Below, piece by piece: positions 1-11,770 of a stretch of DNA of 64,000 nucleotides; the first letter of the stretch is position 1; each line of letters begins with the position of its first letter. The translations under genes were made by a program, and so were the position numbers. Under the pieces are notes generated by a model that saw only the letters and a list, made by a program, of their open reading frames with translations, ran no database searches and was not told the DNA's origin. This DNA is from Apium graveolens. Lineage: Eukaryota; Streptophyta; Magnoliopsida; Apiales; Apiaceae. Where the stretch lies: the NCBI RefSeq assembly GCF_009905375.1, contig NC_133650.1:293150270-293214269 (forward strand), read 5' to 3'.

Positions 1-620
1 TAATGGATATTTGTTTTTGATTGTAAGCTTGTTGAGCTCCCGATAATCGATGCACAGTCTCATGCTTCCATCCTTCTTCTGACAAATAGCACTAGTGCAC
101 CCCACGGGGATACACTGGGTCTGATTACTCCTTTCTCTAATAACGCTTGCAATTGTTTTGCTAGTTCCTTCATCTCAACGGGCGCCATTCTGTACGGGGC
201 CTTGGATACCGGTTCCATTACAGGTGCTAAGTCGATCGCAAATTCAATTTCTCTGTCTGGAGGAAGTCCTGGTAAATCATCGGGAAACACATCTAGAAAT
301 TCATTAACTACTGGAATATCTTCAAGTTTTGTTGGCTCCTGACTTCTATCAATCACATAAGTAATGAAGTGCTCGCATCCTTGTCGTAGTAACTCTTTAG
401 CTTGAATCTTTGTTAAAAACTTCTTTGCTTGTTTCTGGCCCTTAAACGTTACTATCCTCTCATGTTGCATCTTCACCATTACCTTCTTATTTCGACAATC
501 TATCTGGGCATCGGGCTTAGATAACCAATCCATTCCTAAGATAACGTCAAACTCTCCTCGCTTAAATGGTATCAAATCTACACAGAACTTATTACCAGAA
601 ATCTCAATCACAATTCCCAA
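1..620 (-). pseudogene. Chr1 pol fragment: protease C-terminus to reverse transcriptase start
   Basis: This is part of the Ty3-gypsy polyprotein of Chr1, read on the minus strand and cut by the window edge. The end nearest 620 holds the protease C-terminal part with the GMDWLS motif. It is followed by a linker and the RT N-terminus, with a [13 protein letters not shown] stretch typical of plant chromoviruses. The frame is lost near 60-95, just after that motif, so RT continues in another frame towards position 1. It also differs in frame from the upstream gag/protease piece, with a frameshift around 604-620. The RT catalytic motif, RNase H, integrase and 3' LTR lie outside the window. The family is certain; the element is decayed and cannot make a full polyprotein as read. 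Confidence 0.88.
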
Positions 621-1164
621 AAACTTGATTAACAGATATACGTTCTTGATTTGCTAATTCCACAGTCATTATTTCATTTAAATACTCAACTGGACAATTT
701 AACTTATTAACAAAATCTTGAGAAATAAACGATCGAGTTGCTCCCGAATCTATTAACATTTTGGCACATAAAGAATTCACATTAAGCATACCTGCCATGA
801 CATCAGTATCCTGGATAGCGTCCTTCACAGACATATAAAAAACTCTAGCCCTTGGAGTCTCATTCACTGCTGGAGTAGATCCCATTATTCTTAATGCATT
901 ACTAACTAGGGCTGGTGTCTTGCAATCCCTGGCTATATATCCTGGCTTCCCATATTTAAAGCATGTAAATCTAATAGTTGGAACCTTAATTGCTGGATTA
1001 CGGGTAGGCTGATCCTTGTTTACTAGTTTTCTCGCTGGCTGATTGCGGCACTCCCTCAAATAGTGCCCTTTCTGATTACACTTGAAACAAACCACGTTCA
1101 ACTTATTACAAACTCCTCCGTGCTTCTTCCCACATACTTGACAATCTGGAAAAGTTAGCCTCAA
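604..1164 (-). pseudogene. Chr1 gag zinc knuckles and protease N-terminus
   Basis: This is the C-terminal gag of Chr1 and the start of its aspartic protease. Three zinc-knuckle-like units occur in order: a short CX2C..H..C unit at the start, a canonical CFKCNQKGHYLREC, and a third in which the second Cys and the His have become Tyr (CFKYGKPGY). About 60 residues later comes the protease active site LIDSGATRSFIS, the DSG triad of retropepsins. Knuckles followed by DSGA are the normal order in Tekay/Del-type elements. The reading frame ends at 604 within the protease and continues in another frame, so this is a broken copy. Confidence 0.88.
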
Positions 1165-1214
1165 CTAATTCGGTTGATTCACATTGACTGGACGGTTACC
1201 TTGACTTCCGTTTC

Positions 1215-2050
1215 CTACATTTTGCTTTTTGAAATTAAAATTTCTTCCTGGATGAAACTTGCCCTTCTTAAAATTTGGAAACTTCCCTGGTTATGATTGT
1301 CCTTCATTTCCTTCAAACTTCCTCTTCTTACTTTCCTTTTTTGTGACATCTCACTCTCAATTTCTGCAATCATGGCCTTCTGTACAACTCCTACATAGGT
1401 ATCCAATTCAAATATGGCTACTTTCCCTCTGATCCATGGCTTTAGACCTTGCTGGAATCTCTTGGCCTTCTTCCTGTCAGTATCTACATATTATGGCACA
1501 TTCCTTGACAACTCTTCAAACTTAATTTCATAATCAGTTACCGACATATTCCTTACTTTAGTTCTAAAAACTTCAGCTCCATCTGATCTTGAACAAACTG
1601 AGAAAAATACTTTTCTAAAAACAATTCTTTGAACCTCTCCCAAGTAATAACATATGTACCTTCCAATGTCTTCACAGTCTCCCACCAATAGGTGGCTTCA
1701 TTCTTTAAATAATAACTTGCAAACCCCACCTTCTATTCTTCCTTCACTTTAACTAAAGAAAACAACTTTTCTATTTCCTTTAACCAAACATCGCTTCAAT
1801 CGGATCTAAGGAACCCTTGAATTTTGGTGGGTTTACTGCCTGAAAAGTTTTGAAAGTTACCTGGGGATTGGTTTGGCTTTGTTGTTTGTGTCAGGTGAAC
1901 TGTTTGTTGGGCCAAGATTTGAAGAATCTGGGCTATTGTTGGGTCTATGGGTCCTGGGTTTTCATTCTGGTTAGTATCATCTTGGTTGTTATTGTTGTTG
2001 TTGGTTTCTTCATTCTGGGTGTTGGTGCGGGTATTTCTTCTGGGAGGCAT
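1215..2050 (-). pseudogene. Chr1 gag N-terminus and capsid region
   Basis: The start is the ATG at 2050 (protein begins MPPRR), the usual start of this chromovirus gag. An Asn/Gln-rich stretch follows, then the capsid-like retrotransposon gag domain. Its conserved ATYWWE core and a DQMELKFLELK-like stretch are visible on the minus strand between about 1560 and 1700. The frame is broken several times: a stop near 1800, a shift within 1560-1690, and further stops near 1500 and 1215. The Asn run near 1985-2015 is low-complexity. Gag would form the particle that packages element RNA. As read it is inactive, and several breaks are substitutions, so Chr1 looks older than Chr3. Confidence 0.82.
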
Positions 2051-3211
2051 TTTCTGTAAAGAATCAAACAACTTATTTAACCTTTAAATCAAATCCTTTG
2101 CAAAAAAGAAAAGTTTTGTAAAATAGAAATATCTCTTTTTGAAAACAGTTGTAACAGTTGAACTAAGTAAATTGCATGCTTCATTACAGAATATAAACAG
2201 TTAAGGGAATAGAGAATTTGGTATCACAGGGGTATAACTGGTAAAATAAATAAAGTAAAGTAAAACAGGTGCAGTAATGTAAATGCCAATGCTGGAAAGG
2301 AAAAGGTACCGATATATAGATCAAAAGTTTTAGGTAGTACAAGCGTTAAAATGCTTCGGAAGTAAAAGCAAAAGGTACAACAAACCTACTCACTAGTTAG
2401 TAGATCTAGTCTATAAATACAACCCAAAAGTCTACTGATACATACTACACACTACTGTACATACTAAACAACCACAACCGCACTACTCAACATCTCCATG
2501 TCTGTGCCTCTGGCTCTAACTCCAAGGAAACTCTGGTCCGCCCAGCCTTTCAAGGTCCTCAATCACCTCACTAGCCCATCCCATAAATATATCAGGGCCT
2601 CGGCCAGGTAATATAGCTCCATGCAACCTAGCCTCAAGAACCCTCCATGTCACATGAATCTCCTCTCGAAGCTCCCTCATACCATGATCAACATCTATAG
2701 TCCTGATGATATGCTGCAGTTCTCTGATCTGGGCCAACAAAGAATCACGCTCCAGTAGAAGAGCCTCATACCGGTAATAAGGAACAAGATGCAATGTAGA
2801 CTGGAATGGGGCACCCGCAACTGAATGCCCAAATCTGAATCAGCTGGTGGGGGTCCTCTGATAGGTGGTCTCATGCCGGGGGTGGAATAGCCTGTAGTGG
2901 TACGGGCTGCAACACAGATGGAAGTAAAATAGCCAACACTGGTGGAATAACATGTTGTGGATCTGAAGATGGTCCTCCAATTGAGGGCTCTGAGTGATCA
3001 GCTGATACGGGGATGAAAGAGTCGGTCATCACTGCTATCTGAAATCATATCGCAATATAAGAATCTCGAACCACAATGCGAATTATACTAATACCTGTTA
3101 TACCATCACACTCAACCTCTCGACGTTCTATCTTGCTACTTCCTACTTCTAATCCAAACCTTCTACCCATTCCCGTCAACCTAGGCTTGTGTCAGTGACT
3201 TTTAACCTGTA
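2051..3211 (-). other. Chr1 5' leader between PBS and gag
   Basis: This is an untranslated leader of about 1.16 kb between the primer-binding site and the gag ATG. Most of its middle is taken by a broken leader ORF (2516-3029). The part next to gag (2051-2515) shows no protein similarity that I recognise. Confidence 0.7.
2516..3029 (-). pseudogene. Chr1 leader ORF upstream of gag, coiled-coil type (broken)
   Basis: A reading frame opens at the ATG at 3029 with a Ser/Pro/Asp-rich N-terminal part ending in a Pro-rich tail near 2875. After a frame shift it continues as about 90 residues ending at 2516. The second part is rich in Leu, Arg and Glu in a heptad-like pattern (for example LLLERDSLLAQIRELQ), consistent with a coiled coil. 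It ends with a DIF..WASEV..DLERL stretch. Chr3 carries a similarly built ORF in the same place, with a matching DYIF..AMERVWEL end. I do not recognise the function. Tat/Ogre elements carry an extra ORF before gag, but I know no established counterpart in Tekay-type elements. Confidence 0.5.
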
Positions 3212-3223
3212 GCTCTGATACCA
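3212..3223 (-). promoter_or_regulatory. Chr1 primer-binding site, initiator-Met tRNA
   Basis: The minus strand reads TGGTATCAGAGC, complementary to the 3' end of plant initiator methionine tRNA. It lies four bases inside the inferred LTR end at 3228 and is where minus-strand DNA synthesis would start. Confidence 0.9.
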
Positions 3224-3227
3224 AACC

Positions 3228-6200
3228 TATAGCACACTTCAAACCCGGGTCAGAAGTTTGGGGTCCACACACACACACACCTTATTTTTAACCTACTTAT
3301 AACAATAATTAAGATAATAATAATAATATGCAGTGACCCTACTTACCAACTACCACAGACCGCAACAGGTTAAAGTATGTACACAAGCCACACACACACT
3401 TATATTACAAACGTCCAAATCCCAACTATTCAAACTTAGAACTGAACATTAGACATTATTACAAACTTTTATAAAATTAAACTATCTCAAATGCTGTCAG
3501 CTAGCTTAACTCGATCAACCTGGACCCCTAGCTCTCGTACTGGATTGGGGATCCTTGCTACCAACTGGTTCCTTCTTAACTGGAAAAAAACATAAACAAC
3601 ATTGCACAAATGAGCTAACTAGCTCAGCAAGTCAAAATGACAAGACTGAGAATAATGATCATCAAGTGAAAAGGGTTAAGGTATCAAGTGAACAATGATT
3701 AATGATTTAGAATTGGATATTATATTTTTATTTTAAAAACCAATGTTAGGCTGCTGATCAATCACGCACTAACCCCGAGCAAGGTACATAGCTCTGCTCT
3801 AATTACTGGATCCAAGGAACACATTGGCCTAACCTGACCACCAATATGGTCTGACCACGAATCTGGTCCACAGTTTTATAAAACAATCCCATTCTAACAT
3901 AATAATAGAATAACTAATGTAAAGCAGTAAACAAAATCACAAGCAACATTGGATGCCCAATAATGAGATGGTTCCAATTTTCACAAATGAAATATAGCTA
4001 TCAAATGGTGAAAGAAATGGATAACAAAAGAATCAAAGTTCCAAGGTTATAAGGATTTGGTCTTTCAGAGTGTAAGGTACAAGGGTTTGAATATATAAGC
4101 AATCTGATTCAGTGTTTTATTTAGTTTGCACGTATTTGTGGAGTAGTATCGTATATCTGTGGTTCGTATTCGGGGATTTAACAATCAATGGTTCAGAAAG
4201 AATAAGGTTTACGGCTCAAAGATCAATAGATGGAATCAAGGTTTAGGGTTCAGTGCTTCAAAGCACTTGCAATATAGGACTATCAATAAACTATAATATA
4301 TCTCGAGAAAGTTCAGAACACTTTCCTGGTACTAGCTTGCTATACTTCACCAATTTCCAATCACAATCTCCTACTCCTCGACTATCTGCTTCCCTTTCCT
4401 ACACCTTGCCTTTTCTGCTCACATACCATAAGTATCTATCAATATTCAACTCATATGATTATATTCAGTATACACTCCTATCTACCCTTCGTTTTACCCA
4501 AATCCGACTAACGGATTGAAAGTTACGCTAAAAACAAGTAAACACTAAACATATAGACCGACAGTCAAACAACAAGTCACATATAACACGCAACATGTCA
4601 AACAATCAATGACATTCCATTTATAAAGAAGTCTCGGGTCATAAACAGGCTTTCGGGTATTTAATATGATTCTTAAAACATTTTTCGGAATTAAAACGGG
4701 TCATTGGATCAATTTTAAAGCAATAAACAGGGTTTGGTTGGTCACATCTGGCTTCTAAACAATTTTGTAATAATTATCGAGCCTTGAAATCAATTTAAAA
4801 TAATATTTTAAAGCTCGAAACCAATTTTCAGAATTTTTAAATCATTAATAATAGTTAAATCTAATTAAATAATTAATTAAAATTAAATAATAATTAATTA
4901 AATCAATTAATAAATTAATTTTTGAATTAATTGACCAATTAACTAATTAATTATAACTAAAATTAATTAACTAATTAATTCAGATTTAGTTTTGAATTTA
5001 AAATAATTTTTGGAATTAAAATAATAATATTTGGAATTTTCAGAAATTAAAAATGAATTTTTATAATTAAAATAAATAGAAAATATGATTTTTAAATAAT
5101 TTATAAACAGGAATCCTAAATTTGCATGTTCTGGAAACCTGGGGGACCAAACTGTATCGTTTTTAAAACTATAGGGGCCTGTTTGCAATTTTGCTAGCTC
5201 TGCCATCGACTTCGCCGGAGTGTGGCCGGAGAACACGATCCCGGCCACCTCAGGCCACCAAACTCTCCAAAATTAAAGCACAGACCATCAGGAACTTATA
5301 CCAGTAATCAAAACACATAACCTATTTCAGAATTGGCCGGAAAATGCTCAAGAAACTCGTCGATTTCTGGCGAGCTCGACGAAAACTTTAAAATACAACT
5401 CTTTTCGAACCAGGGATCGTCTGTTAACGAGCTATACACCAATCGATTGCAAATTTTAAGAGGAACAAAACCCACCCATCTAGAACATCTAATAACCCCC
5501 GGAACAAAAAACCCTAAATTTCAATTAAGAACATTCATACAGGTTATAAACCCTAATTTCAAAATTCGAAAATCAAACTTAATTTTGAACATGTTATTGA
5601 ACTCCAAATTAGTCATATGACATATCAAAATCATCAGGAAAACAAGCTCTACAATATGCAAGCATCAAATCATTCAAACAATCATCCGTACAAAATTCAT
5701 ATTTCAAAAATAAATAAATATATAAAAATCAACCTTTGATTCTGCAGTTATGAAACTTGTATAATCTCATAGTACTCTTCAAACCCTTTATTTTGATTAC
5801 CAGAGCTTTCCAAACGGATTTCAATAACACCTCTGATTTGCAGTTTGATTCTTGAAAGGTTATATGAATATAAGTATTTTCTCTGTAAAATTCTATAATT
5901 ACTGTTTGCAAATGATTTTCAGTACGAAATAAAATACGGTAAAGGCTATTTATAATTACGGAAAATTAGTATCCCATTGGATCATTTCGGATATAAAATA
6001 GTACGTTTATTTATAAAAACAGATCCAAACGGTACCGGTTTTCGGGATAATTATCCAAATCAGTACAATTTATACTGCGGTCTTGGTCTCAGCGCCTGGT
6101 TACACGTATTACGAGGTGATAATTATAATAGTTTAATAAAAGATCACGTTTATCAAAAATACGAGTTTTATTGATCTACTGAAACGAATAATGTATCAAA

Positions 6201-6630
6201 AATATGCGTCGGGACCCGCACAGGACAAATCGTACGCCAGATCGAAAAGATGAAACATGGAAAATGCTCGGAATATTACAATTAGTTTAGGAAGAAGTTC
6301 TCGGAAGAGTTTTGGGTTATAAAAACGTAAAAACGAGTGACGTCAGCTGGTTCCCGATTATATAAAATTGTTTATAAATACTCGGAAAAAGAATTTATAA
6401 AATCCATAAATTTCCTATAAAATAATTAATTAACATAAAAATATATAGGAAGATATGACAATTATCTATATTTTATTTTGGACATATAAAATTAAAATAC
6501 TCAATTTATATTATTTTTAAACATCCAAACACATATACCACTTAACAAATACTTCACAGAATAAACACGAAACATGCATAATATTTATTTATTTGCAAAA
6601 ATAGTTACACGATATATCCCAGATATTACA
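3228..6630 (-). repeat. Chr1 5' LTR (about 3.4 kb)
   Basis: On the element strand the LTR starts TGTAATATCTGGG at 6630 and ends ..GTGTGCTATA at 3228, next to the PBS. The terminal CA appears mutated to TA. The outer end directly abuts Sirevirus gag sequence (Sir1) at 6631, which fixes the boundary. The partner LTR and the second target-site copy are outside the window. It contains a TATA box at 5947-5954 and a very AT-rich stretch at 4850-5100. Plus-strand ORFs seen here (for example 4253-4519 and 5333-5620) look like chance. Confidence 0.82.
5947..5954 (-). promoter_or_regulatory. Chr1 LTR TATA box
   Basis: The minus strand reads TATAAATAGCC, an excellent plant TATA box about 680 nt from the LTR start. 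Transcription would begin around 5915-5925, leaving about 2.7 kb of LTR in the transcribed leader. Confidence 0.6.
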
Positions 6631-6742
6631 TATTAGATATAGAGACTATATTTTAGAGAATGAAAGATTAAAATCTGAAAATCTAAAGTACAAAAACAGA
6701 AATAGCTATCTTGAAGAAGAGTTAGTCAAGATGAACACTATT
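6631..6742 (+). pseudogene. Sir1 gag fragment 1 (coiled-coil part)
   Basis: This 112-bp island between Chr1 and Chr2 reads open on the plus strand as Sirevirus gag, with Glu/Lys/Leu-rich coiled-coil sequence (ENERLKSENLKY, then YLEEELVKMN). The last five bases (CTATT) are the left target-site copy of Chr2, and the frame resumes at 34847 after Chr2. The upstream part of the gene must lie left of Chr1, outside the window. It is the key link showing that Chr1 and Chr2 both sit in the same copia element. Confidence 0.75.
6738..6742. repeat. Target-site duplication of Chr2, left copy (CTATT)
   Basis: CTATT directly precedes the TGTAACACC terminus at 6743 and is repeated at 34842-34846 after the other LTR ends in TTATTACA. 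Confidence 0.93.
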
Positions 6743-8665
6743 TGTAACACCCCCAAATCCGGGGTCGGGGATCCGGGTTGTCACGAGTTCCATTTCCCTT
6801 AATAACACCCAATCTTAATAAATAATCAACTACTCTGTACTGTGACCCCACAATAACACACACCACAAGTTATAGTCTCAGAGATGAATATCCAAAAAAC
6901 AAATCACAAGTCGTTTTATTCCACAATTATATGCCAATACACCTTAAAAGGGTTTCTGAATAAATTTACATTTCTTTGCCATTATTACAATTCATAAATA
7001 TACATAAATCTGGTACATTAAAAGTTGAAGCCTAGCCTATTGGTAGTTCCTACCTCAGCTACAGCGACATCAATGCCTATAGGAAACTGCGGAACGTTTC
7101 CTATCCTCGTGAATTGAGAGCTTGGTCCTGTTCATCTTTTCTATCTGTTGTTGTGTGATGAAAGAAGAAAGCAAGGGTGAGCAACAAGCCCACCAAAATA
7201 ATATGTATAATGATTTACAGTATTTGAGCCTTCTCACAGTACTCATGAAAGTCTTGGTCAAAGAAATGAACCAAGTTTGATATCTTAATGCGATGAAGTC
7301 GCAAAATATTCAGTATATACATATATACTTTTCAAAATCTTGGAAGTCCTCTTCCATGCATAATATACACAGAGTTCCAGTTTATAACTGTATAAAACTA
7401 TCGTTGCAAGGTGATCTCATATATCTAACCTTGTCTCAACATTTTTCTGAAAATCTTTGACATGCATAAGATAATCATTTACTAGATATAAGTTTAAAAG
7501 ATGAAGTTACAAGATACTCCAATATACTTATATCTTTTTCCAAATACTACTTGAACTACCACCGTTCAAGTTATAATTAGTTCAAAAGTTCATCACATAG
7601 ATGAGACTACAAGATAATACTTGAATAGATTCAATCTTTAAAATATCATCAAAATAAAATGAAGTTATAAGATACTTCATTTGATGTAAACATCATTTTG
7701 AAAACTTGACCCTGCCAACACTCAACAATCGCCCAACCGTAGCCTTTCTATCGAAGTGCTCTGGGTAGTGTTGCAGAAATATCCAATTGGATGATGAACT
7801 CATTACGGGAGTTTGCCGCGCCAGGAAGACCACTTACGATGATCAGTCGTAGTAGTGCAACCCCACCATTTTCTACATGTAGAGGAGAACCTGTCGGATT
7901 TACTTGTCAACCGAACACTGAACTCCTAAGGAATGGACCGCCTTAGCGGAACTTCCAGGCCATTTGGGCCAATATTAAGGCTGGGCCGGCGCCACTCGAC
8001 CACTTACGCCACTCCTAGTTCAGATGAAATCCATGACTCTGAAACGTAAAGCTCGTTCCCCCTTTCCCCAAGTAGAAACTTGTTGATACGGCTCCACCAA
8101 GAAGTCGTATCTAGTTGGAAAGGAGAACTCACCGATATATCCCAGGCGATGCCTGTTAATGGATTAACTTGTTCCAAGAATTTTACTTCCCGAGTGTTGG
8201 GTAAGTAATCAATTCATTTAACAAAACAGGAACCTTGTTGCGAATATAAAACACACCACAGAGCCGAATCTCTCAGGTTTTGAGCGAGTATTTAAATCCC
8301 CTTCGAAAGGAGGATCTTAAATATGAAAATGAGTTTTGGGATCCGCTCTAACTTTTAAAAATCATTTTGAAGACTCGCAAAACATTTTTAAGAATGTTTG
8401 GAGTGATGCTGATTTAACAAAATAAATCAGTCCCAATATATTAGAAAACATCTGAATATTATTATTTAAATAATATTTCCATAGAGAATAATCTTTATAA
8501 AAATAATTGAAGTAGAAGTTTTAAAAATTATACTTGAAATGAATATAAAATAACCAAAGATATACCTATACGAAAGTACTATCTTTATTTGAATAATCAA
8601 AAGTGAGTTTGATTATCGACACCTTATCCTTTAATAAAATAAAGAATATATCTCAGCAAATAATC

Positions 8666-8935
8666 GGAGTCATAGATCCTCAAATGAATATTCAAATAAT
8701 ATTCAATAAATAAAATAAGCTGAGTCATAAGCCCTCGAATGAATATTCGAAATAATATTCATTAATAATAGGCTGAGTCATAATACCTCGAATGAATATT
8801 ATAAATAATATTCATTAAATAAAATAAAGGAGTCATACATCCTCAAATGAATATCCAAGTAATGTTCAATAAATAATAAAAGGAGTCATAAGTCCTCGAA
8901 TGAATATTCAAGATAATATTCAATAATAAAATAAA
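8666..8935. repeat. 55-bp tandem repeats in Chr2 3' LTR, five copies
   Basis: Units start at about 8666, 8720, 8773, 8829 and 8882. Each carries GAGTCATA, CCTCGAATGAATATT and AATATTCATT or close variants. The last two pair as inverted-repeat arms. Confidence 0.85.
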
Positions 8936-10839
8936 GTTATCGAATAAACCTTATTCGATTAATAGTTTTAAAAACTATAACCATATATATAAATATATAT
9001 ATAAAATCTACTCGGGATCCTCGACTCCCGGTTTTAGAAAATGTTTTCACCTTTGGGTCCCTATACTAAGGGTATATGCAAGTTACCGCTATTCTCTAGC
9101 ATAGGTATTATCAACTGAACTAACAGATATATATGGCAAGAATACGAAACAGGCATGCATATATATACCATATCAGCATGCTTCAATATATCGCAACATT
9201 TGCTAATTAACCAACATGCATCTATCACAAGATAATGCTATATATACATCACAACAACAGTATAATGGGTAGAAAACTTGCCTGAGCGACTGGGGGTTAA
9301 AAATGGCTCGGGACGAGTCTGGTAACCTATAAACAACAAGTAAGTTGGAATTAAACCAAAGTCACTTGTAAATCTATACTTTAACCAACTTAGACTCTAA
9401 CGCTTGCTTTGCGCTTACTGATTCTCTTAAGTCACTCGAGTACCCTCGGCTCCACCATTTTTAATAATTTAACCATTACGAGTTTGAAGGCGATTCCTTC
9501 GCGAGTTTCTTACCAACTGCCTAACACCCTTAACATAATAGTTTCATACACTAATTAACCCTTTAAGGTCCTTAACCAAGGTTTCAAAGTAAGGCGAGGG
9601 GTAATGGTTCGGCCCGAAACGCCGTTACTTAAAACGGTCGTTTCTCCTAAACCGTACATCGGAATCAAACGAACTACATATCAAAACGAAGCTCGTAACA
9701 TGAACTATATAAACATGGCAATGGTCAAAACCTAGCAGGGAGTTCTCGGGTCCTAATGTTATGAACAAAAGCAGTCTAAAGTAAATCGGACATTACGACG
9801 GCTATGTTTACGCGATTTCCCAAATTTTTACCATTCCAAATCATATCAATCCAACTACCAATCAACAACAACTCAAGATAAACATCAATTCTACTGATTT
9901 CAGTCATAATAAGCTCAAGGATCTCAATCCAATCATATATTATAACATCTCCAAATTCAACTAAACTACTTAACAATTAAGCTCGAATCATGCTTATCAT
10001 TCAAATTACTACTCATCCATCCAAACCATCTCCAAACTTCAACATTCAAACTTATTACTAAAGGGTGTGAAGATTTATACCTTCCTTGGGAGGTGTTAAG
10101 TTGCTAGGAAGCCTTAGGGAGCCTCCTACAAGCTTGATCTTTCCAAAAAAATCAAGAACACAAAGTTAGGGTCTTACCATGCTTATTTGGAAGAGACTTG
10201 TGAACAAGAGTTGTAGGACATCTCAATACCTTTCCGACGAGCTATAGAACACAACTTTTGAGTGAGTATTGAAGGAGATATGGCAGTTTGAAGTTGTTGG
10301 GTTTGTTTTAGCCGAGAGCTTTCTTCTTGAAATGGGAAAGTCAACTTCTAATTTTTGTGTTTTATGATATTTGCTTGGTTGCTTCCCTTTTTGGCCTTGG
10401 AAAATGTTTTAGCTTTTTACCATGGTAAATTTTACATGGCCCAAAATCAACCAACAAAACAAAACCCCTTGTCATGCTTATGTCATCTTGCACATGTCAT
10501 AATGCTTCCACTTGTCCACACCTTGTTGGTTTGATGACATCATCATCCCTAACCTCCTTGATTAACTCCTAATTGCTTGCCTAATGACCGCTGATCTGTT
10601 ATACGGTTCGCTTAACTTTCGTTTTCGTTTATCGTTTGAGGGATCATACCCGGGATCTTATTACTTAGGTTTCTTTAACCTTTCTCAATACATTATATTC
10701 CTTTCATGATCCTCTCTTATAATCCTTGAATTTAAATCCTTTTTATTTTGTTACCTTATACTCAATTCTTTCTGTATCCGGTAGATTTTCGGGAAAAATC
10801 AAAGTGTTCGGAATTGGATTCTGACAATCTTTACATACA

Positions 10840-10847
10840 CTTATATA
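10840..10847 (-). promoter_or_regulatory. Possible TATA box of Chr2 3' LTR
   Basis: The minus strand reads GGTATATAAGTG about 135 nt from the LTR start. The same spot reads TATATAAG in the Chr3 3' LTR (17064-17071) but TATACAAG in Chr4. No function is shown. Confidence 0.3.
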
Positions 10848-10982
10848 CCATACAGAGTACTAATAAAATCTCAGAATATCCATAACAGAACCCCTACATA
10901 GTGTGGCATGAAAAGTTTTCCCATTCAGCAAAAACACTATTCATAAGGGTTTCAAAAATTTCCAAAAATTGGGGTTATTACA

Positions 10983-11001
10983 GTCTCCCCTCCTTAAAAG
11001 G
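10983..11001 (-). promoter_or_regulatory. Chr2 polypurine tract
   Basis: On the minus strand a purine run, AAGGAGGGGAGA followed by one C, directly precedes the 3' LTR. This is the plus-strand DNA primer site. Confidence 0.8.
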
Positions 11002-11770
11002 ATTCCGTCCCGGAATCAAATAGAAAATGAGTAGGGATACTCTCTTAGCATTGCACTTTCTAACTCTCGAGTAAATTTTCCCACATTGTGGTTGTGCCCC
11101 AAACTCTGACTAGCATGATAACCCTTCTTCTAAGCACTCGTTCCTTTTCGATCTATAACCCTTCCTGGTTGCTCCATATAGGTTCGTCTGGTTGCATGTC
11201 TATGCGCTCATGTGCCCCTATTATCTGGCATCCAGATTACACTTCCTTAACATTGATACGTGGAACACGTTATGAACTTGCTACAGGTTCGGGGTAGGGC
11301 TAGCTCATGTGCTAACTTTCCAATATGTCTTAATATCTCCAAGGGTCCAACAAATTGTAGACTTAGCTTTCCTTTCTTTCCGAACCTCATCATTCCTTTC
11401 CAAGGGATACCTTTAACATTACTAGGTCCCCTATTTCATAATACTCTTTGTCCTTTCGAGTCAAATCAATATACCTCTTATGTCCATCTTGGGCTACTAC
11501 CACCCGTCCTCTGATTAGATCTATTATATCCCTGGTCCTTTGGACTACTGCTGGTCCGAGCATCTTGCGCTCTACAACTTCATCCTAACATAAGGGAGAT
11601 CGACATTGTCTTCCCTCAAGGATCTCATAAGGCGACATCTCGATAATGACATATGATCTATTATCGTGAAAAAACTCAATCCGCGTTAAGTGATCATTCC
11701 AAATTCTTTCAAGTCTATTGCACAGACTCTCATTATAGCTTTTAGCATTAGAGCTTTTGCTTCTCAATAC
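11002..11770 (-). pseudogene. Chr2 integrase C-terminal region and chromodomain remnant
   Basis: The minus strand between 11585 and 11767 matches the integrase core end of Chr3 (IWNDHLTRIEFFHDN.., MSPYEILEGRQCRSPLC). The DNA from 11002 to 11580 is colinear with the Chr3 chromodomain region (17218-17787), including the stretch before the polypurine tract. No long frame remains; stops and shifts are frequent. The plus-strand ORFs at 11088-11514 are the antisense of this remnant. Chr4 has the counterpart at 56430-57150. Confidence 0.75.

Larger units (their letters stand above)
6743..10982 (-). repeat. Chr2 3' LTR (4.24 kb)
   Basis: The LTR runs from TGTAACACCCCC at the left edge to TTATTACA at the right and is nearly colinear with 30547-34841. 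It lacks a 46-bp piece present in the other copy (33987-34032). Inside are five 55-bp tandem units (8666-8935) and a frame-shifted copy of the short LTR peptide ORF (start 7135). A segment of roughly 470 bp (about 7690-8160) does not match the Chr3/Chr4 LTRs. I saw no other gene. Confidence 0.93.

Noticed and set aside
3212..3223. A tRNA gene suggested by TGGTATCAGAGC here and at four other places
   Set aside because: Only about 12 bases match the initiator-Met tRNA 3' end and each lies at an LTR edge, so these are primer-binding sites.
4253..5620. Plus-strand ORFs of 88 and 95 codons in the Chr1 LTR
   Set aside because: No family similarity, located within an LTR of the opposite strand, and of the length expected by chance in such DNA.
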